Positions 59,505 to 64,000 of a stretch of 64,000 nt of DNA are shown piece after piece. Each line of letters begins with the position of its first letter. Position 1 is the stretch's first letter. Origin of the DNA: Aspidiotus rigidus (taxonomy: Eukaryota; Arthropoda; Insecta; Hemiptera; Diaspididae); contig JAVHKY010000015.1 of assembly GCA_035079385.1 (NCBI GenBank), forward strand, positions 930,001-994,000, given 5' to 3'. The notes beneath the pieces were generated by a model. That model did not search any database. It was not told the DNA's origin and saw only the letters and a list, made by a program, of their open reading frames with translations. Both the position numbers and the translations under genes were made by a program.

Positions 59505-59804
59505 CTTCTGTACAACATTTCCAATGATCGAAAAAATTTGTCGGAAAAGGGAGCCCTGAGGTGTGACCTTGTTAAATCATTCCTCGTCATTTCATTCGAG
59601 GACTACCCACGCACACCCGACAAGCGTCGCGTAGTGACCGCTTGCTTCCCAAACCTTGCAGGGTTTTTGGGGATGTTTATGCAACTTATCGTACACCGTT
59701 TCGGAGATTCCGAACAAGTAAAGCACACCCTTAATCCATGATAATTGACAATAAATTTCGACATTGGCGACTAAATGTATGCTGCGCCAAATCGAGTAAG
59801 ACGC

Positions 59805-60164
59805 CTATTTGTCCGCGCTCAACTGATCGAATCCCTTGAACCCAGGGATCCGGGGTAGCAGGTCACGTTCCCCGAGGGATATGGTGAAGTCAGCTACTGA
59901 TGACGTTTCAGATTCCACTTTGGAAGTGGTTCTATTGCTGTTATTAGACAGTCTCTCAGGTGTCACGTGAGACTGCTTAAACCATTGAGTAAACTTGATA
60001 ACAATTTCTCCTTTCGGAGATAGATTGTGGTCGGCAACTCGCAAACCGAGCAATTTTCTGTAGGTGATGATGGAAACATAGTTTAGCATTTTGTATTGCT
60101 TGTCGTCGTGTAAGTAGATGGACATGGAAGGTAAAGTGCGAGTGTAGTGCTTCAGTTTTACCAA
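59805..60164 (-). CDS. Unrecognised 119-codon reading frame
   Basis: An uninterrupted minus-strand frame (starts MVKLKHYTRTLPSMSIYLHD, contains KGEIVIKFTQWFKQ, Ser/Thr-rich second half, stop at the left edge). The base composition is more balanced than the surroundings. I see no signal peptide, domain or splice context, and two other frames are also open for 60-80 codons here, so chance or a transposon piece are both possible. Confidence 0.2.
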   Translation of the reverse strand: MVKLKHYTRTLPSMSIYLHDDKQYKMLNYVSIITYRKLLGLRVADHNLSPKGEIVIKFTQWFKQSHVTPERLSNNSNRTTSKVESETSSVADFTISLGERDLLPRIPGFKGFDQLSADK

Positions 60165-60199
60165 CCGTTATTGTCAAACAAATGCTTTCAGGTATTGTT

Positions 60200-63100
60200 C
60201 CTAAGCCCATATTTTACCTTGTCGCAAACTGATAACAACCGTGGATTAAAGTTGGTTTTGCTATTATTTTCGCACGGTGATGTCGTGGAATGTTGTCCGA
60301 CTATATTAAATTAAATAGAAAAAGGTGAGCCTTATCTAAATTTTGAAGAGAAACCGGAAGTCAGAATTGAAAAAGCCACTTACTCTTGTACGTTCACTGT
60401 CATGCGAGAATAAAACCCTGTAAAAATATGATACTTTGATGTTTTCGCGTTCACGAAATTTATTCTTGTATTTTTACGAAATTCAATTTCAACGTTCTGT
60501 TTTTCCGTGTTAAGTTGACCACAATAATCGTCGTCCTTTAAAAAATAAATAAAAAGCTTCCACAGCTCGTATTTCACCGATAGTAAAGTCTCGAACTGAA
60601 GGATAAGGAATATACAAGGCAACAAAATAATTTCCATTTAACGAAAAACCCTATAATCGTATAATAACTTAACACGTTTTTTGTCCCAAATTTCTCGGAA
60701 AAAAATATTATGAAAAAAGACCATCTATGTATATGTATTTTTTTTGTACACTTTTTCAAAGGGCGAATAAAATGGTAGCGAAAAGCGTTTGAAATAATAA
60801 AAATAAGCTCTTCGTACTGATAGTCTGTACAGTATAGGTTTCTTCCTTTTTTTTTTTTCTATCGCTGGTTATGCCAACATTTTCATATGTCGCAAGTGTT
60901 GCGAGCGACCCGCAAACACATAAAGTAGTGAATTTGCTCCCGAGTCTTTGGGGTGGCATAAAACTTTTGTCGACGACTCTCTGTACCGTGCAGCCTCGTA
61001 CATCCAGTGGAAATACATTTTTCCATAGATTACGTTTTATTACCTATTTTTTCGACCATCATTTTTCCATTACATAGTTATGTAGGATATGTATTCGCGA
61101 ATGTTGGTAAAATTGTCATCCACAGAAAATATCATTCAAATTTGTTCAATTCGATGGTATAGTTTTCGAGAGCATATACAACGAGAATTATGACTAGAAT
61201 GTGCTTTCTTTACGATCGTCAAAATTGTTATTGAAAAATGAGAGATACTCAAATTTACCAGAGAAAACTAATTTTTTTTTTTTCCTTCTCTATTTTTATT
61301 ACCGTATTTACGATTACTCCGACGTCGTTTTTTCAAGATGAGAGAACTCAAATTGCTATTATGTATAAGTCGTAGAACAACGATCTCATCACAATTTTTT
61401 TGCGGTAAGATTTTTGTAAAATTTTATTCTCCGTGCTCGGCAAACAACGTTTCGAATTGGTGACATCAATACATACGAATAACAGCTATAGCTATTGAGA
61501 AACTTCCCACAACCCCCATTACGAACAATCTAATGGCTTTACTTTGAAACGATAATCCACACAACCTTTTATAGCGATTCTATAAAAGTGTTGAAAAAGT
61601 CGACCGGAAAACAATTCGACGTATGAAAGACGATCGCGATTACTGTGTAAAGCTTTTTCAAGGCCACGCGCGCAGCTTTGTAAGAAAATGCATCTAACGA
61701 ATGTACCGCACCCATTAAAAGAATACAAAACTCTTTTGCAGGAAACACGAACGTACAAATTAACAAATAAATAGTCATCGTCGCGTAACTAATGGAAATC
61801 GATTGTTTCTTTATAGCAATATTGTGGTGACGACTATAAAGCGAATTTGCGGGTATACTGTATTTCATCATTTTTCTTTTTACTATCGAAGAGAAATACT
61901 CGCCTTTCTTATCACATAAGTACTTCTCGTCGTTCTTCATTGGGAGCTAAAGTAGTTACGAGTGAAAATTGTCACGTAAAAAGAGCACGTTTTTCTTATC
62001 TGGGAAAATGCGTGCAGTAAGACAAATTCGCATTGTAACTTCGAAGGAAAAAAGTCTGTTCAGCATTTGCTAGCCGTTAAGAAGTTGACTCGGCGTTTAT
62101 TTGGCGTGGATGAGATTTTTGCGCGCGTATATGAGGGGCAATGTACACACCTGGGATGTAAAAGTTTTGAAGTTTGTTTCGCGATAATAAACGTTAGTCG
62201 ACTATAGAATTCGAAATCGAGGGGAGAATTTTCGCACACGCTTTATTTTTTAAAATTTCAAATTGATCTACACATTTTACGATCACCACGCAGCTACAGC
62301 ATCGTAAAATGTCGTAATTCGTGATAGTCGAAGGACGGGTCATGATGGGGCGCGAGAACAAATATGAAATGAAGATTGTCGCGGCGGAGGTGTTACGACG
62401 ATTTCCTCGAGAAGAAAATATCTGCCAAAATTCTCGACATTCCGAGTATAATACGACCTTATTGGTCGTGTATGAAGCACGTGTTAGAAAGAGTGATTTG
62501 ACGTAGAACTACTTAAACGTGTCTGTTAATACATGTCCGAGCATAAAGATAAAACTGACATTTTCTTGGAGGTAAACATGTGGCAAGTATTCGAGGAATG
62601 CAATTTTTTCTTTTATGTTTGCGATGTTGATAGTAACGTGTGTGTTGTAAACTTCTTTGTCTGGCTGAGAGAAATGAGCGAGTTATAAAATTGGGACTTG
62701 AGAAAATATATTTAAAACTTGGTAAACTGATTATTAGGATGAGTGCGAGCGTGCCCTCTCAATTTGGCACGGACAACTTGGCGTAAACGATGTGGCGCGA
62801 GACTGAACTTGGCTCCGTATTCATTGTGGCGCGGAAGGTATTTTTTGGTCAGCTTCTACAGATTCAATGAGCTGTAATTCTCGTGACATAAGGATGAGTA
62901 ATATCAACTTAGGATAGGTTAGATTGAACTTTATGTTAGGTTTCATCGATTCTTTACTAATAGACGCGTAAAGCTAAGCCATGTCAGAATATTTAGTCAA
63001 GATCTATGTAGGATATGAGAACAGGCGACATCAGATTTAAGCTGCGGTTGCAGGTGCCGCACCGATCGTGAGCTATCCCAGTTATTGTGCACTTTATGTG

Positions 63101-63270
63101 AGGATAGAAAGACTCATCAGAAGACCAGCCCGTATTGTGGGAAAGTAATGCACCATTGACAGAAAAGTTAGTATTAAAAGTTTTGTATTGAAAAATTGAA
63201 GGTGTTATAGAGACTTACAATGATCTAAGCAGCGTACTTGGAAACCAGTTCCTTCTTAATATAACACCTG
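60200..63270. other. Non-coding stretch, no gene seen
   Basis: Short open frames only. CpG-rich and balanced in places (61400-62500), without a recognisable domain or splice series. Could be intergenic or part of a neighbouring gene's regulatory region. Confidence 0.35.
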
Positions 63271-63275
63271 ACAGT

Positions 63276-63642
63276 TTATGAGTCTTCTTCTTGGTTACAC
63301 CTTCTCTGTGCGAAGTTTGGTGATCATCATGGCTATTTTCACTTTGTCGACCGCAGCTTTGAATAATTCCTTTGGCGAACATTGGTACCATCTCCTCAGG
63401 TCGGATTCCCAGGAAGATTTCCTCCTTCCAGTGCCTCTTCTGCCTTCTATCTTCCCGCGCAGAATGAGCTGGAAAACGTGGTATTTCTCAGGGTTTCTGC
63501 TGAGGTGACTGTAATATTCGAGTTTTCTTTGACGGGTGGTCTGAAGCAGTTCTGTTTCCTTCGACATTCTCCGGAGTACTTCGATATTTGTGACTCGGTC
63601 TATGTACGAAATGATATAAAACCAAAGTTTATAAATCCACAA
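63276..63642 (-). mobile_element. LINE reverse-transcriptase C-terminal remnant
   Basis: The minus strand reads SYIDRVTNIEVLRRMSKETE, then QRKLEYYSHLSRNPEKYHV, GKIEGRRGTGRRKSSW and DLRRWYQCSPKELFKAAVDK. This is the familiar C-terminal block of insect endonuclease/RT LINEs (R..N.EVL.R...E.EL....K.RKL.Y.GH..RN...Y....LI..GKIEGRR..GR...SWL..LR.W......ELF.AAV.K). Only the last about 110 residues remain, with the stop kept. Confidence 0.75.
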
Positions 63643-63875
63643 AGTAAGGTGGATATCAGAAAGAGCTATGAGGGATGTTGGAGAATGAGTTCAAATCCAA
63701 CCTAATGCCACAGACCATCCAAACAACGATTTTTTGTGATATTTTCGGCGTCAAATCGATAGGGAACAAGTGCCAGATCATCAGTTGCTACCGTTCAGTG
63801 ATAATCACTGGAAAATAAAACTGGGCTGGCTTATGAGGATACGTTTCGTTTCAGTCAGTATCAAAAAGTAAATTT

Positions 63876-64000
<125 letters not shown>

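Overview
This 64 kb window is eukaryotic nuclear DNA. It is AT-rich, has short coding exons with GT-AG introns, and carries many relics of arthropod-type transposons (Penelope, I-like, Jockey and RTE-like LINEs, hAT, pogo/Tigger-like, foldback MITEs). The general look, including frequent GGTACCTA-type motifs, suggests an insect and possibly a sap-feeding hemipteran. That placement is an inference from style; no species marker was found.

Region 1 (1-14.1 kb) holds the 3' half of a plus-strand LDL-receptor-superfamily gene. Seven exons with matching phases encode an EGF-like domain, a diverged six-bladed beta-propeller, a second EGF-like domain, a Ser/Thr-rich stalk, one membrane span and a 43-residue tail. 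Its 4.8 kb intron holds a nest of insertions: a TIR element, containing an I-like LINE, containing a Penelope-like element with a 104 bp inverted terminal repeat. Its last intron holds an antisense RTE-like LINE.

Region 2 (14.1-38.2 kb) has no gene I can support. It holds decayed transposon pieces (a Penelope piece at 14.5 kb, a Jockey piece at 17.0 kb, an I-like LINE at 20.4-21.7 kb), a TTAA-bounded MITE at 30.6 kb, perfect palindromes, several TGACGTCA sites and CpG-rich patches.

Region 3 (38.2-56.9 kb) is the most notable part: a tandem triplication of one five-exon gene. Each copy is intact and encodes a predicted secreted protein of about 507-513 residues, made of a signal peptide and four related modules. 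Each module is encoded by its own exon, and every intron is phase 1. I do not recognise the module (LC-x2-A, then 33-50 residues later CP-x2-P-x-hydrophobic-Y). Copies 2 and 3 are closest; in their third module every base difference I counted changes an amino acid. The copies differ by datable insertions: a hAT element holding a LINE, a Penelope-like fragment and a LINE tail in copy 1, a 373 bp foldback in copy 2, and a hairpin at the copy 2/copy 3 junction. A Gypsy-like polyprotein remnant lies between copies 1 and 2.

Region 4 (56.9-64 kb) is mostly non-coding, with a small MITE, an unrecognised reverse-strand reading frame, a LINE C-terminal remnant and a long GA microsatellite that runs off the window end.
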